Source: Mycetohabitans rhizoxinica HKI 454 (GTDB lineage: Bacteria; Pseudomonadota; Gammaproteobacteria; Burkholderiales; Burkholderiaceae). Taken from it: a stretch of 64,000 bases of DNA. The stretch spans positions 1,264,798 through 1,328,797 of the forward strand of contig NC_014722.1 in assembly GCF_000198775.1 (NCBI RefSeq), given 5' to 3'. Under the pieces are notes generated by a model, which worked only from the letters and a program-made list of their open reading frames with translations, was not told where the DNA came from and ran no database searches. Below are positions 47,555 to 56,782 of this stretch, piece by piece; the first letter of the stretch is position 1, and each line of letters starts with the position of its first letter. A program made the translations under genes and the position numbers.

Positions 47555-48274
47555 TCAGAACCACCCGATCCGCCGGTAGACGTAAAACTGTGCAAGGCCG
47601 ATCCATTCGTGCCACGCGATGCTGGTGTTAATGACATGGGCGGGGTGCGGTCGCCAGCTTGGGCGTCGCCATCTGTAGTTGGATGCGAGCGGCACGACAT
47701 CGATGCCGAAGTGGTGAAAGTCGAGCAGTGCGCGTGGCAGGTGGTACGCTGACGTGATCAGCACGATCTGGTCATAGTGGTGCCGGCGCAGGATCGCGCC
47801 GGTGTTGCGGGCGTTTTCATAGGTGTTCAAGCTGTCGGGCTCGAGCACGATGTTGGCCGCCGGCACCCCGTGCGATACCAGATGCGGTTGATAGTTGGCC
47901 GCTTCGCTGTGCTCGTGTTTTTGGGGATTGCCGCCGCTTACCACCAGCGTGCACTGCGCGCGCTGCGCACGGCATAGTATGAATTGCGCGGCTGCCGCGT
48001 CGATGCGTCGCCACGCGTCGAACTTCGGCACCAGCCGATGCGCATCGTCGTATTCAGTGCCGCTGCCGAGCAGCACGATCGCGACGTTGCCACCGTAGCG
48101 CGGGGGGCTTGCGGCTGGCACACAGGTTTCCAGCGCGTGCAGCGCCGGTTCGCCGAGCCATCCGGCGCACAACAGGTAGGCGAAAAACGCCGCCGCGACG
48201 CAGGTCATACGGCGGTGGCGGCGCGATACGGCGATGGCGACGAGCCAGAGGAGTGCAACGAATGCAACGAGCAT
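47555..48274 (-). CDS. DUF218 / YdcF-like membrane-anchored protein
   Basis: The 239-residue protein has two N-terminal transmembrane segments (about 1-15 and 25-42) and a DUF218 domain with VAIVLLGSGTEYDD, LVVSGGNPQKHEHSEA, EPDSLNTYENARNT and VLITSAYHLPRALLDF. This family includes ElyC and SanA, tied to envelope integrity and undecaprenyl-lipid carrier use. It is divergent from the small gene at 48475. Confidence 0.88.
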   Translation of the reverse strand: MLVAFVALLWLVAIAVSRRHRRMTCVAAAFFAYLLCAGWLGEPALHALETCVPAASPPRYGGNVAIVLLGSGTEYDDAHRLVPKFDAWRRIDAAAAQFILCRAQRAQCTLVVSGGNPQKHEHSEAANYQPHLVSHGVPAANIVLEPDSLNTYENARNTGAILRRHHYDQIVLITSAYHLPRALLDFHHFGIDVVPLASNYRWRRPSWRPHPAHVINTSIAWHEWIGLAQFYVYRRIGWF

Positions 48275-48474
48275 GGAAGTATCGTTTCAGGCATCGTCCC
48301 GGCCGGCTGCGTGCCGGTTGAGGCGATCGAGTTTAGGCGGTGAGTGTCAAGGGGCCGCCGTGCGCCAGGTCGAGCCGCGCCGGTGACGGTGCCCAGCTGG
48401 TCGCGGCGCGACGATTATAAGCGGACATGTCGAATGCGCCGGCCACCCTGGCCGGTGCCAATGTGGAGGGCGGA

Positions 48475-48789
48475 ATGGATTATACGAACGAGGCCGTGCT
48501 GGAGGGCCTGCGGCGCGCGCAATACCGGCAGGTGCCTTGGCCGCGTCGACCGCGAGTGTTCGAGTTCCTGCGCGAGCAGGGGCTGATCGGTACCGCACGG
48601 CAACCTTCACCGCTCGTGCCAGGTTACCACGCGCCCGTGGATATTGCGGTGCTCAGCGCCCGGGGCAAGACGGAGTTGGGGCGACTGGAGCGCCGTGCGT
48701 GCCTACCTGCATGGCCTGTCGAGCGCGAGCTGCGCTATGCCTGTGACGCGGCCGCGTCGCTGCTTGCGCACGCCGACCCTCAGCCGTGA
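48475..48789 (+). CDS. Small hypothetical protein, 104 aa
   Basis: ATG 48475 has GGAGG seven bases upstream. The protein begins MDYTNEAVLEGLRRAQYRQ and continues PRRPRVFEFLREQGLIG, a helix pattern reminiscent of a small DNA-binding or winged-helix fold. The remaining part is Ala/Arg-rich. An in-frame ATG at 48427 exists but lacks a ribosome site. I cannot name the family. Confidence 0.5.
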   Translation: MDYTNEAVLEGLRRAQYRQVPWPRRPRVFEFLREQGLIGTARQPSPLVPGYHAPVDIAVLSARGKTELGRLERRACLPAWPVERELRYACDAAASLLAHADPQP

Positions 48790-48835
48790 GGGTGGGGAGC
48801 ATCGCGCAGCGCGGCTTGCCGGCGGGCAGGGCGAT

Positions 48836-48865
48836 GGAAAAAGCCCGTATCCGCGCGGATACGGG
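48836..48865 (-). terminator. Intrinsic terminator, minus strand
   Basis: CCCGTATCC, loop GCGC, GGATACGGG is a perfect nine-base stem followed on the minus strand by CTTTTT. It ends the minus-strand gene at 48995. Confidence 0.8.
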
Positions 48866-48994
48866 AACATACCGGATGTGACTCATTGCCACGCTGTGCT
48901 CATGGCATAGTGTCGGACAGGGTGGGCGCGCGCAGGTTCCCGCGCGTGCGCAATGCACAAATGGGGGGGCGCCGTCACGCGTTGCCTCCGGGCT

Positions 48995-49273
48995 TCAGTG
49001 GGGAAGTAGTCCCCGCCCGGGCGGTGGACTGCGCCAGTCCCGCACATTGCGCTGGGCCCGCGCGTTGCTTTCGATATCGCTGCGCAGATCGCCTCGCGGT
49101 ACCGGCAGAGTCAACGCCTCGGGCATGTACGCGCTGCGCTCGACGTGCTCGGGACGGCTGGCGTGCGCGACTGCACCGGCGCTGTGGTAGCCGCTGTCCA
49201 ACCATCCTGCGGCAGCGGCCGCGCCGATTGACCATAGCGCTATGCCGCAGACGATCCGGACCTTCACGCTCAT
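48995..49273 (-). CDS. Small secreted hypothetical protein, 92 aa
   Basis: It starts MSVKVRIVCGIALWSIGAAAAAG, a plausible export signal. The mature part is polar, with HASRPEHVERSAYMPEALTLP and a Gly/Pro-rich end. There is no known domain. GGGGAACAACA lies before the ATG. A minus-strand terminator 130 bases after the stop supports a real transcript. Confidence 0.5.
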   Translation of the reverse strand: MSVKVRIVCGIALWSIGAAAAAGWLDSGYHSAGAVAHASRPEHVERSAYMPEALTLPVPRGDLRSDIESNARAQRNVRDWRSPPPGRGLLPH

Positions 49274-49587
49274 TGTTGTTCCCCAGGGCCGATCGAGGTG
49301 GCGTCTGTTGCTTCGATTCCACGATAAGCGCGGGGGAGAAGGGCCGCTGTAAATAAAAGTAAATGAATGTTTCCCGGGCCAGCCGGGCGATGGAGCGCGC
49401 TGTCGGGTCAGCGTACCGATAGCACCGTCTCAGGCCGCCCAGTGACGGGGGACGACCGCGCGAGTAACAGCCAGTGGCGCGAAACGCACTGAAACAAGCT
49501 GCCGTTTCGTGGCCCGAGCAGGCGCGCGTCGTGTCCGTAAAAGCGATCCGCCCGGCAACGCGGGCGGATCTGAGCGTGTCCGTCAAG
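49274..49587. other. Intergenic region before the transposase fragment
   Basis: No gene is supported. The segment has an AT-rich patch at about 49350-49375 that may hold the promoter of the small secreted gene on the minus strand. Confidence 0.35.
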
Positions 49588-49989
49588 TCAGGCCATTTTC
49601 ACTGGCGCGCGCCACGACTCCGGATTGGTCCAGAACGCGCCACGCAGCCGATCGCGGCTCGGTGGCGCGGGGGGCTTGACGGCCGTCGCGCCGATGCGGC
49701 CGCGCAACGTGATTTGGCGCCCAGCGCCGGCAAGGCGGCGCACGATCTCGACCAGCGTGCCGTCAGCCTGCCACTCATCGAAGCGCCGGCGACAGGTCGG
49801 CGGTGACGGATAACGACCGGGCAGCTTGGACCATCCTTCCCCGGTCGCTAAGACCCAGAGCACGGCATTGACCACGGCGCGCGGCTCGACGCGCGGCCGG
49901 CCGCGACGTTCGACGCGCGCTGGCTCCTCGCAGAACAGCGCCTCGACCAGCGCCCACTCGTGATCTTTTAAATCGTCGAACAGCATCAT
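49588..49989 (-). mobile_element. Transposase N-terminal fragment (IS5-type, DUF4096)
   Basis: The 133-residue frame begins MMLFDDLKDHEWALVEALF and contains RRGRPRVEPRAVVNAVLWVLATGEGWSKLPGR and CRRRFDEWQADG. This is the N-terminal domain found at the front of IS5-family transposases. The DDE catalytic domain is missing, the C-terminus is unrelated Pro/Arg-rich sequence, and I find no flanking terminal inverted repeats. It is therefore a decayed or domesticated piece. Confidence 0.7.
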
Positions 49990-50451
49990 CGTTTCACCTC
50001 AACGAAGCAAACCCCGGTGTACCGCCCCGCACCGCGCACCTTGATCGCAACCCTGGCAGCGGGGCGCTGGTCCCCTTAAAAGCGGGCGTCGCTTGGTTCG
50101 CCGCCTTGGCTAGGCTGGTGCGCATGGCAAATGCAGAAACCGTGCCATTGGACCGGCATGCAGACGCTGCAGCGCCAGCCACGGTGGCCGGCCGCGACGG
50201 CAGCTGGAATGCATGTCCGGCTAGTTGTGTATCTCAATACGGAATGGCCTGATAAGGAATCGGGACAATCACCAATCACAGGCACGCGGCGCCACGTCGG
50301 TGCGCATCGACGTCCGATAGTGCACCGATGTACAGCGCGTGGCACAGCAGATTCGCTGCGCCGCCGTCATGGCGGCACAACTCGCGCAGCGCAGCGGCAC
50401 GCAAGTTCGGCGTATGATTTGCATCATTGCGCGCATTTATGAATTCAATAA
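49990..50451. other. Intergenic region upstream of the LysR gene
   Basis: No supported gene occurs in 462 bases. Its last 60 bases are AT-rich (CATTTATGAATTCAATAAATGAATG) and probably include the LysR promoter and start region. The rest has no recognisable features. Confidence 0.35.
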
Positions 50452-51354
50452 ATGAATGTAACGCTCAGGCAACTCCGGGTCTTCATCGAAGTCGCGCGTC
50501 TGCAAAGTTTCAGCCGGGCAGGTGATGAAATCGGTTTGACGCAATCGGCCGTCAGCCGCTGCGTGCGCGAGTTGGAGATTGAACTGGGATTGAAGCTGGT
50601 CGATCGCACGACGCGCGAGGTACGCCCGACGGACGCGGGCGCGAATCTGCTGGGCGGCGTGTCGCGGCTGCTGTCCGACCTAGACCAAGTGCTGCAGGAG
50701 ATACGGGAGATCAGCGAGCAGCGGCGCGGCCGGGTGATCGTGGCCGCAAGTCCGACCATTGCGTGCCGGCTGATGCCTCGCGTCGTTGCTCGCTGCCAAC
50801 AACAATTCCCGTATATCCAGCTTGGCCTGCGTGACGATGTGCAAAGCGACGTGGTGCGCAAAGTGAAATCCGGCGAAGTGGACTTTGGGGTGATCGTCGG
50901 CGGTCTGGCGGCCGACGAACTGGTTGGCGAGCCGTTGATGACCGACTCGTTTTGCGTCGTCTGCCCAGCCAATCACCGGCTGGCCGCCGGCACGCAGGTG
51001 CAATGGGGCGCTTTGGCCGGCGAGTCGCTGGTGCTGCTCGGCCCAGAGTCGGGCAGCCGGCCGATCATCGACCGGGTGCTGCGCGAGCATGGCGTCGTCT
51101 CGCCGGTCGTGCAGGAGTTGGGACACTCGGCGACGGTGTTCGGATTGGTTAAGGCTGGCGTGGGCATCAGTGTGCTGCCGTGGCTGTCGCTGCCGTTGCC
51201 GGCCAATTCCGGGCTTGTCGCGCGTGCGTTGGTGCCGCGCGCGCAGCGCACGGTGGAACTCGTGCGCCGTCGCGATCGCTCACTATCGCCGGCCGCTCAG
51301 GCGGTATGGGAACTGGTGCGCACGCTGCCCGCCCGGGCCGAGGATCTGACATGA
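50452..51354 (+). CDS. LysR-family transcriptional regulator
   Basis: The 300-residue protein has an N-terminal winged helix (LRQLRVFIEVARLQSFSRAG, LTQSAVSRCVRELEIELG, LVDRTTREVRPTDAG) and a C-terminal two-lobe effector domain from about residue 90. The target is not clear: no divergent gene is intact upstream, only the transposase fragment. Such regulators usually control a divergent neighbour, so its target may have been lost. The ligand is unknown. Confidence 0.9.
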   Translation: MNVTLRQLRVFIEVARLQSFSRAGDEIGLTQSAVSRCVRELEIELGLKLVDRTTREVRPTDAGANLLGGVSRLLSDLDQVLQEIREISEQRRGRVIVAASPTIACRLMPRVVARCQQQFPYIQLGLRDDVQSDVVRKVKSGEVDFGVIVGGLAADELVGEPLMTDSFCVVCPANHRLAAGTQVQWGALAGESLVLLGPESGSRPIIDRVLREHGVVSPVVQELGHSATVFGLVKAGVGISVLPWLSLPLPANSGLVARALVPRAQRTVELVRRRDRSLSPAAQAVWELVRTLPARAEDLT

Positions 51355-51660
51355 GTGTCCTCGCGATGCGCTGGGCGGGATGCACGACACCGGCACACGA
51401 CGCATGGCACATGGCACATAGCGCGCGCCCTGATCTTTACGCTTTGTGTTTTTTTGCGTACTATAACGTTCAGTCACGCGGTTCCTTACGGAATTCCTCT
51501 GGCTTCCCGGCTCGGTATGGCCCGTGGTCATTCTGCCAACCTCCGGGCGTGCTCCCATCAATATGATCGACCAGAAGCGGGCGAGCGCGGTCTTTCATCA
51601 TGCGCGTTGTTCAGGCGCTTTTGATCCGGTTCATTGACCAAACAGGTCTGGTCCAGCTGA
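51355..51660. other. Intergenic region LysR - scpB
   Basis: No gene. A promoter-like TACTATAAC with a T-run lies near 51450-51475. Nothing else recognised. Confidence 0.35.
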
Positions 51661-52591
51661 ATGAATACCCAAGAGGCGAAAATCGTCCTCGAGACTGCTT
51701 TGATTTGCGCGCAGGAGCCGCTCAGGGTCAGCGACATGCGCCGGCTGTTTGCCGACGCGATCTCGGCTGATACGATCCGGGCGCTGCTCGAAGAGCTGCG
51801 CACGGACTGGCGCGATCGGGGTGTCGAGTTGGTATCGGTGGCAACGGGAATGGCGATTCCAGAGCCGTCCGGCAATGCGCGCATTTCTGGATCGGCTCAA
51901 TCCGGAGAAGCCGCCAAAGTATTCGCGTGCAGTGCTCGAGACGCTCGCGATCATTGCGTATCGTCAGCCGGTCACGCGTGGCGATATTGAGGAGATTCGC
52001 GGTGTCACGGTCAATACGCAGGTCATCAAGCAACTGGAGGACCGAGGATGGGTCGAGGTGATCGGGCATCGTGATGTGCCCGGGCGGCCGGCGCTGTACG
52101 CGACGACTAAGCAGTTCCTGGACGATCTCGGTATGGCCACGCTGGACGAGTTGCCGCCGCTGTCCGACCCGAGACCGCAGGGGCAGGCCGATCTGCTGGC
52201 GCAGCGCGCCATCGAGTTTGCCGAGGGCGACGCGGAACCGCGTCGCGCTGCGGTGATCGGTGAGGCAGCCGGGTTAGCGCGCGACGCCGCAGGCGATGAT
52301 TCGGCGGCGTCGCCCCAGCCAGAGCCTGTGACGGGCGAGAGCGCCGAAGCGGCGCCCACCGTCGCGGAGCTCGCGACCCCGGTCCCGGCCGTGGGTGGCC
52401 ACCGTGATGCTGCCCAGAGGTGCGCGGTTCCGCCCGTGCACGATCTGGTAGTTGACCCAGCAGCGCACAGCCATACCGACGGGGGTGACGAGCATGCCAG
52501 ACACGCGCATCCAGTAGCGGCGACCGCACCTGGCAACGTCGAGAAGATTAACGAGCAGGCGCCGAGCGACCCGATATCGCGCGACGTTTGA
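51661..52591 (+). pseudogene. scpB: Segregation and condensation protein ScpB, single-base frameshift
   Basis: ScpB is the winged-helix subunit that joins Smc and ScpA in chromosome condensation. The first frame gives [21 protein letters not shown] to VELVSVATG; the family sequence continues [25 protein letters not shown] in a second frame. Removing one A at 51849-51850 (GGGAATGG) restores it, giving about 309 residues. As read, the protein stops at 51990. The long acidic Ala/Pro tail is common in Burkholderia. Sequence error or real loss cannot be separated here. rluB follows. Confidence 0.85.
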
Positions 52592-52660
52592 CGTGACATG
52601 TACACCGACCCCGGCGCAGCCAAATGGCGCATGCCGGCATTCTGACACTCAGAGGTTGTT

Positions 52661-54352
52661 TTGAACGAGAACCACGATCCCGATTCTCCCGAGTCCGGTC
52701 CTGCCCGCGTGGCGGCCGTGGACGATCGCGATGCGGGCCAGCGCGCCTTGCCGGTGCTGCCGGCCGCGGAAGGCGGCGAAGGCGAAGAGCGGCCACGGCG
52801 CGGTTTGCGCCGCGGACCGCGCAGCCTGATCGCTCGCCGTCGTGCGGTGGCCAAGTCGAAGGCGACCGATGCCATCGGTGCTGCGCCGGCCACAGTGACT
52901 GAGGCGCCGCCCGACGGCGAGGTGGTCGCGCATGTACGCATGCCCCGTAAGGACCCCGCCAACAAGCGTCAGGGCAAGGGCGCCAAGCGTGACCCTGAGG
53001 CGCGCCGCGATGCCGACGCGCCCCGTCGCGAGCCGCGCGCGAGGCGTGACGCCAGCGCGGCGCCGGCCGGCGGTTCCCCGAAAGCCGGAGGGCGTGACGA
53101 CGACGTATTTGCCTACGTCACGTCGCCGGCGTTCGATGCCGACAACACCGGTGCGGGTAGTGTGCGCGCGCCAATGCTGCGGCGCGGCCGCAAGGGTGGC
53201 GTGCCCGCTGGCAAGCGCGCGTTGTCGGCCGACGACGATGCGCCGAAGCTGCACAAGGTGCTTGCCGAGGCCGGCATGGGCTCGCGTCGTGAAATGGAAG
53301 AATTGATTATTGCTGGGCGCGTGTCGGTCAATGGCGAGCCGGCGCACATCGGCCAGCGGATCATGCCAACCGACCAGGTGCGCATCAATGGCAAGCCGGT
53401 CAAGCGCAAGCTGCCGAACAAGCCGCCGCGCGTGCTGATCTATCACAAGCCGGCAGGCGAGATCGTCAGCCACGCGGATCCGGAAGGTCGCCCGTCGGTG
53501 TTCGACAAGCTGCCGCCGATGAAGACGGCGAAATGGCTGGCCGTCGGTCGGCTGGATTTCAATACCGAAGGCTTGTTGTTGCTGACCACGTCTGGTGACC
53601 TCGCAAACCGCTTCATGCATCCGCGCTACCAGGTTGAGCGCGAATATGCGGTGCGGGTCATCGGCGAATTGGCCGAGAGCGCGCGGCAAAAGCTGCTCAA
53701 CGGCGTCGAGCTCGATGACGGTCCGGCGAGCTTCCTGCGCATTCAGGATGGGGGTGGCGAAGGCACCAATCGCTGGTACCACGTGGCGCTTGCAGAAGGG
53801 CGCAACCGCGAGGTGCGTCGCATGTTCGAAGCCGTGGGCCTGACCGTCAGCCGATTGATCCGCACGCGCCATGGCCCGATCGTGCTGCCGCGTGGCCTCA
53901 AGCGTGGCCGCTGGGAAGAACTCGAGGACAACCAGGTGCGCGCGTTGATGTCAGCCGTCGGGCTGAAAGGGCCGGGCGAGGACAAGGCGGAGCGCAGTAA
54001 GGCGACGCCGCGTCGCCAACCCGATCCGATGCAAACGGCGCTCGGCTATATTAGCTACGATGCGCCAGGTCCGCAGCGACGATTTGGCCGCGGTGCGCGC
54101 GGCGGCGCGAACTGGACTTCGTCCACGCCGCCGGTGCCTGGGTATACCGGCTTTGCCGCTGCGCACGGGCACGGCAATATGACGGGTGGCAAACACGATA
54201 ACCGTGACGTCAACGGCAACCAGGCATCCGGCAAGGGCGGCAACCGTGCGCAAAAGGGCAAGCCGCGTGGCGGTCGCGGTGCGCAGACGGCGCTGCGGCA
54301 AGATGGCGTGCGTCAGGGCGGTGCACCGCGGGGGCGCCCGCGCGGTCGTTAA
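52661..54352 (+). CDS. rluB: 23S rRNA pseudouridine synthase RluB
   Basis: It modifies U2605 of 23S rRNA. An S4 RNA-binding domain ([20 protein letters not shown], about 200-260) precedes the catalytic domain with Asp in [15 protein letters not shown] and later [14 protein letters not shown]. Long low-complexity basic tails at both ends (residues 1-190 and 430-563; Gly/Arg/Asn-rich at the C-terminus) bring it to 563 residues, usual for Burkholderiales. Start is TTG 52661 with AGAGG five bases before. It follows scpB, the conserved order. Confidence 0.93.
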   Translation: MNENHDPDSPESGPARVAAVDDRDAGQRALPVLPAAEGGEGEERPRRGLRRGPRSLIARRRAVAKSKATDAIGAAPATVTEAPPDGEVVAHVRMPRKDPANKRQGKGAKRDPEARRDADAPRREPRARRDASAAPAGGSPKAGGRDDDVFAYVTSPAFDADNTGAGSVRAPMLRRGRKGGVPAGKRALSADDDAPKLHKVLAEAGMGSRREMEELIIAGRVSVNGEPAHIGQRIMPTDQVRINGKPVKRKLPNKPPRVLIYHKPAGEIVSHADPEGRPSVFDKLPPMKTAKWLAVGRLDFNTEGLLLLTTSGDLANRFMHPRYQVEREYAVRVIGELAESARQKLLNGVELDDGPASFLRIQDGGGEGTNRWYHVALAEGRNREVRRMFEAVGLTVSRLIRTRHGPIVLPRGLKRGRWEELEDNQVRALMSAVGLKGPGEDKAERSKATPRRQPDPMQTALGYISYDAPGPQRRFGRGARGGANWTSSTPPVPGYTGFAAAHGHGNMTGGKHDNRDVNGNQASGKGGNRAQKGKPRGGRGAQTALRQDGVRQGGAPRGRPRGR

Positions 54353-54455
54353 GCGTGCGCTTGCCGAAGGCGTCCCTCGTGCGCGGCATGGCGTGCCGAC
54401 GCGCCGCGCGCGTGTCGTCGCGTGGCCACGTTTCGGTTTCGATATGCGGCGTAGA

Positions 54456-54484
54456 TTGCGGGTCGCGGCGAAAAACGCTATAAT
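54456..54484 (+). promoter_or_regulatory. Strong promoter of the rimP-nusA-infB operon
   Basis: TTGCGG (54456-54461), 17 bases, perfect TATAAT (54479-54484). It lies 260 bases before rimP and is followed by a terminator-like hairpin. Confidence 0.75.
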
Positions 54485-54554
54485 TTCGCAGTCGCTGGGC
54501 ACACGTCTTATTAGTTAAGGTGCGGCTCGAGGCGCGACCACCGGTAAAAAGAAG

Positions 54555-54584
54555 ATGGGCGTGTTGGCGCCCATTTTTTTTTGC
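54555..54584 (+). terminator. Leader terminator / attenuator upstream of rimP
   Basis: ATGGGCG, loop, CGCCCAT followed by nine T, about 70 bases after the TATAAT box and 160 bases before rimP. There is no gene before it on this transcript, so it terminates only a leader RNA unless read through. Confidence 0.75.
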
Positions 54585-54746
54585 CGTTGCCGCAGTGCGT
54601 CGTTATCGTGGCGGGGATGGCCCGATGACGCTGCTTCGCAGTACTGCCGCTTGCGTGCGCCGCGTTGCACGAGCGTGCCCGGTACCGCGAAACAGGAAAC
54701 CGGTACGCGCGTTGCGCGCGGTCCGTGCTGCATGAGGTCAAACAAC

Positions 54747-55205
54747 GTGCAATTGTCGGAACTGATTGAAAATACCGTTACCGGGCTCGGATACGAGCTT
54801 GTCGATTTGGAGCGCTCCGGCCGCGGCATGCTGCGCGTGTTTATCGACCAGCCGGCGGGCATCGCGATAGACGATTGTGAGAAGGTGACGCGCCAGCTTC
54901 AGCACGTGCTGACCGTCGAGAATATCGACTATGAACGTCTCGAGGTTTCGTCGCCGGGGCTAGACCGGCCGCTGAAGAAACGGGCAGATTTCGAACGTTT
55001 CGCTGGCAGCGAAGTGATGGTGACGCTGAAGCAGCCGCTGGGCGGCCGAAAATCGTTCCGCGGCATCCTGCACGCGCCCAATGGCGACACGATAGGTTTG
55101 GAATTTGAAGGAAAAGACGGCCCGGCGAGGCTCGATTTTACGCTCGCCGACATGGACCGTGCTCGTCTTGTTCCGCAAGTCGATTTTAGGAGCCGCAAAC
55201 AATGA
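54747..55205 (+). CDS. rimP: Ribosome maturation factor RimP
   Basis: The 152-residue factor is needed for late 30S assembly. It shows [41 protein letters not shown] and [20 protein letters not shown] use GTG 54747 (GAGG nine bases upstream, family start MQLSELI); ATG 54732 would add five residues. It is first in the rimP-nusA-infB operon, and its stop overlaps the nusA ATG by four bases. Confidence 0.93.
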   Translation: MQLSELIENTVTGLGYELVDLERSGRGMLRVFIDQPAGIAIDDCEKVTRQLQHVLTVENIDYERLEVSSPGLDRPLKKRADFERFAGSEVMVTLKQPLGGRKSFRGILHAPNGDTIGLEFEGKDGPARLDFTLADMDRARLVPQVDFRSRKQ

Positions 55206-56677
55206 GTCGCGAAGTGTTGATGCTGGTGGATGCGCTGGCGCGCGAGAAAAACGTCAACAAGGATGTGGTATTCGCCGCGCTCGAGGCCGCGCTCGCTTCC
55301 GCCACGAAGAAGCTTTTCGACGAGGATGTCGACATACGCGTGTCGATCGACCGCGAGTCTGGCGAGCATGAGACTTTTCGCCGCTGGCGCATCGTGCCGG
55401 ACGAGGCGGGCTTGCAACAGCCGGACCAGGAAATTTTGCTGTTTGAGGCGCGCGAGCAGGATCCGGATGCGCAATTGGACGGTTATATCGAAGAGCCGAT
55501 TCCGTCGATCGAATTCGGTCGCATTGGGGCGCAAGCGGCCAAGCAAGTGATTCTGCAGAAGGTGCGCGATGCGGAGCGGGAACAGATTCTGAATGATTTC
55601 CTCGAGCGCGGCGAGAAGATCATGACCGGCTCGGTAAAGCGGCTCGACAAGGGCAACCTAGTCGTCGAATCGGGGCGGGTTGAGGCGTTGCTGCGCCGCG
55701 ACCAACTAATCCCGAAAGAGAATCTGCGCATCGGCGATCGCGTGCGTGCATATATCGCCAAGGTCGATCGCACGGCGCGGGGGCCGCAGATCGAGCTATC
55801 GCGCACCGCGCCCGAATTTCTGATGAAGCTGTTCGAATTCGAGGTACCGGAGATCGAGCAGGGCTTGCTCGAAATCAAGTCGGCAGCGCGTGACCCCGGC
55901 GTGCGGGCGAAGATCGCGGTGGTCGCCTATGACAAGCGCATCGACCCGATCGGCACGTGCGTCGGCATTCGCGGTTCGCGCGTGCAGGCAGTGCGCAACG
56001 AGTTGGGTGGCGAGAACGTCGATATCGTGCTATGGTCAGAAGATCCTGCCCAGTTCGTGATCGGCGCCCTTGCGCCGGCTGCCGTGCAATCAATCGTCGT
56101 TGACGAGGAAAAGCACGCGATGGATGTTGTCGTTGACGAGAACGAGCTGGCTGTCGCGATTGGCCGAAGTGGCCAGAACGTGCGGCTCGCCAGCGAGCTG
56201 ACCGGCTGGCAGATCAATATCATGACGCCGGACGAGTCCGCCGAGAAACAGTCGCAAGAGCGCAAGGTGCTGCGCGACCTGTTCATGGAGCGGCTGGACG
56301 TCGATGAGGAGGTCGCTGACATCTTGATCGACGAAGGCTTCACGAGCCTCGAGGAGATCGCGTACGTGCCGCTCAACGAGATGCTCGAGATCGAGGCGTT
56401 CGACGAAGACACGGTGCACGAGTTGCGCAATCGCGCGCGCGATGCGCTGCTGACGATGGCGATTGCGAATGAGGAAAAGGTCGAAAACGCGTCGCTCGAG
56501 CTGAAGAGCCTCGAGGGGATGGATCGGGAGTTGCTTGCTAAGCTCGCCGAGCACGAGATACACACGCGTGATGATCTGGCCGAGTTGGCCGTCGACGAGT
56601 TGGTCGAGATGACCGGCATCGACGAGGAGGCCGCGAAGGCGCTGATCATGAAGGCGCGCGAGCACTGGTTCCAGTGA
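55202..56677 (+). CDS. nusA: Transcription termination/antitermination factor NusA
   Basis: The factor (491 residues) binds RNA polymerase and RNA. The N-terminal polymerase-binding domain, an S1 domain ([22 protein letters not shown]), two KH domains ([40 protein letters not shown]) and two acidic C-terminal repeats (about 360-490) are all visible. ATGA overlap with rimP. NusA could act on the leader hairpin of its own operon, a possible autoregulation. Confidence 0.96.
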   Translation: MSREVLMLVDALAREKNVNKDVVFAALEAALASATKKLFDEDVDIRVSIDRESGEHETFRRWRIVPDEAGLQQPDQEILLFEAREQDPDAQLDGYIEEPIPSIEFGRIGAQAAKQVILQKVRDAEREQILNDFLERGEKIMTGSVKRLDKGNLVVESGRVEALLRRDQLIPKENLRIGDRVRAYIAKVDRTARGPQIELSRTAPEFLMKLFEFEVPEIEQGLLEIKSAARDPGVRAKIAVVAYDKRIDPIGTCVGIRGSRVQAVRNELGGENVDIVLWSEDPAQFVIGALAPAAVQSIVVDEEKHAMDVVVDENELAVAIGRSGQNVRLASELTGWQINIMTPDESAEKQSQERKVLRDLFMERLDVDEEVADILIDEGFTSLEEIAYVPLNEMLEIEAFDEDTVHELRNRARDALLTMAIANEEKVENASLELKSLEGMDRELLAKLAEHEIHTRDDLAELAVDELVEMTGIDEEAAKALIMKAREHWFQ

Positions 56678-56782
56678 CGGGCGCGAAGCGAGATTATGAT
56701 GGCGCATTGAAATGACGCGGCCCGATAGGCCGCACCGGGATGTCAACTGCAAGGACCGCTGTCCTTGCCTCAAGAGGGATGA

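Noticed and set aside
52649..53872. 407-residue minus-strand frame
   Set aside because: Antisense shadow of rluB.
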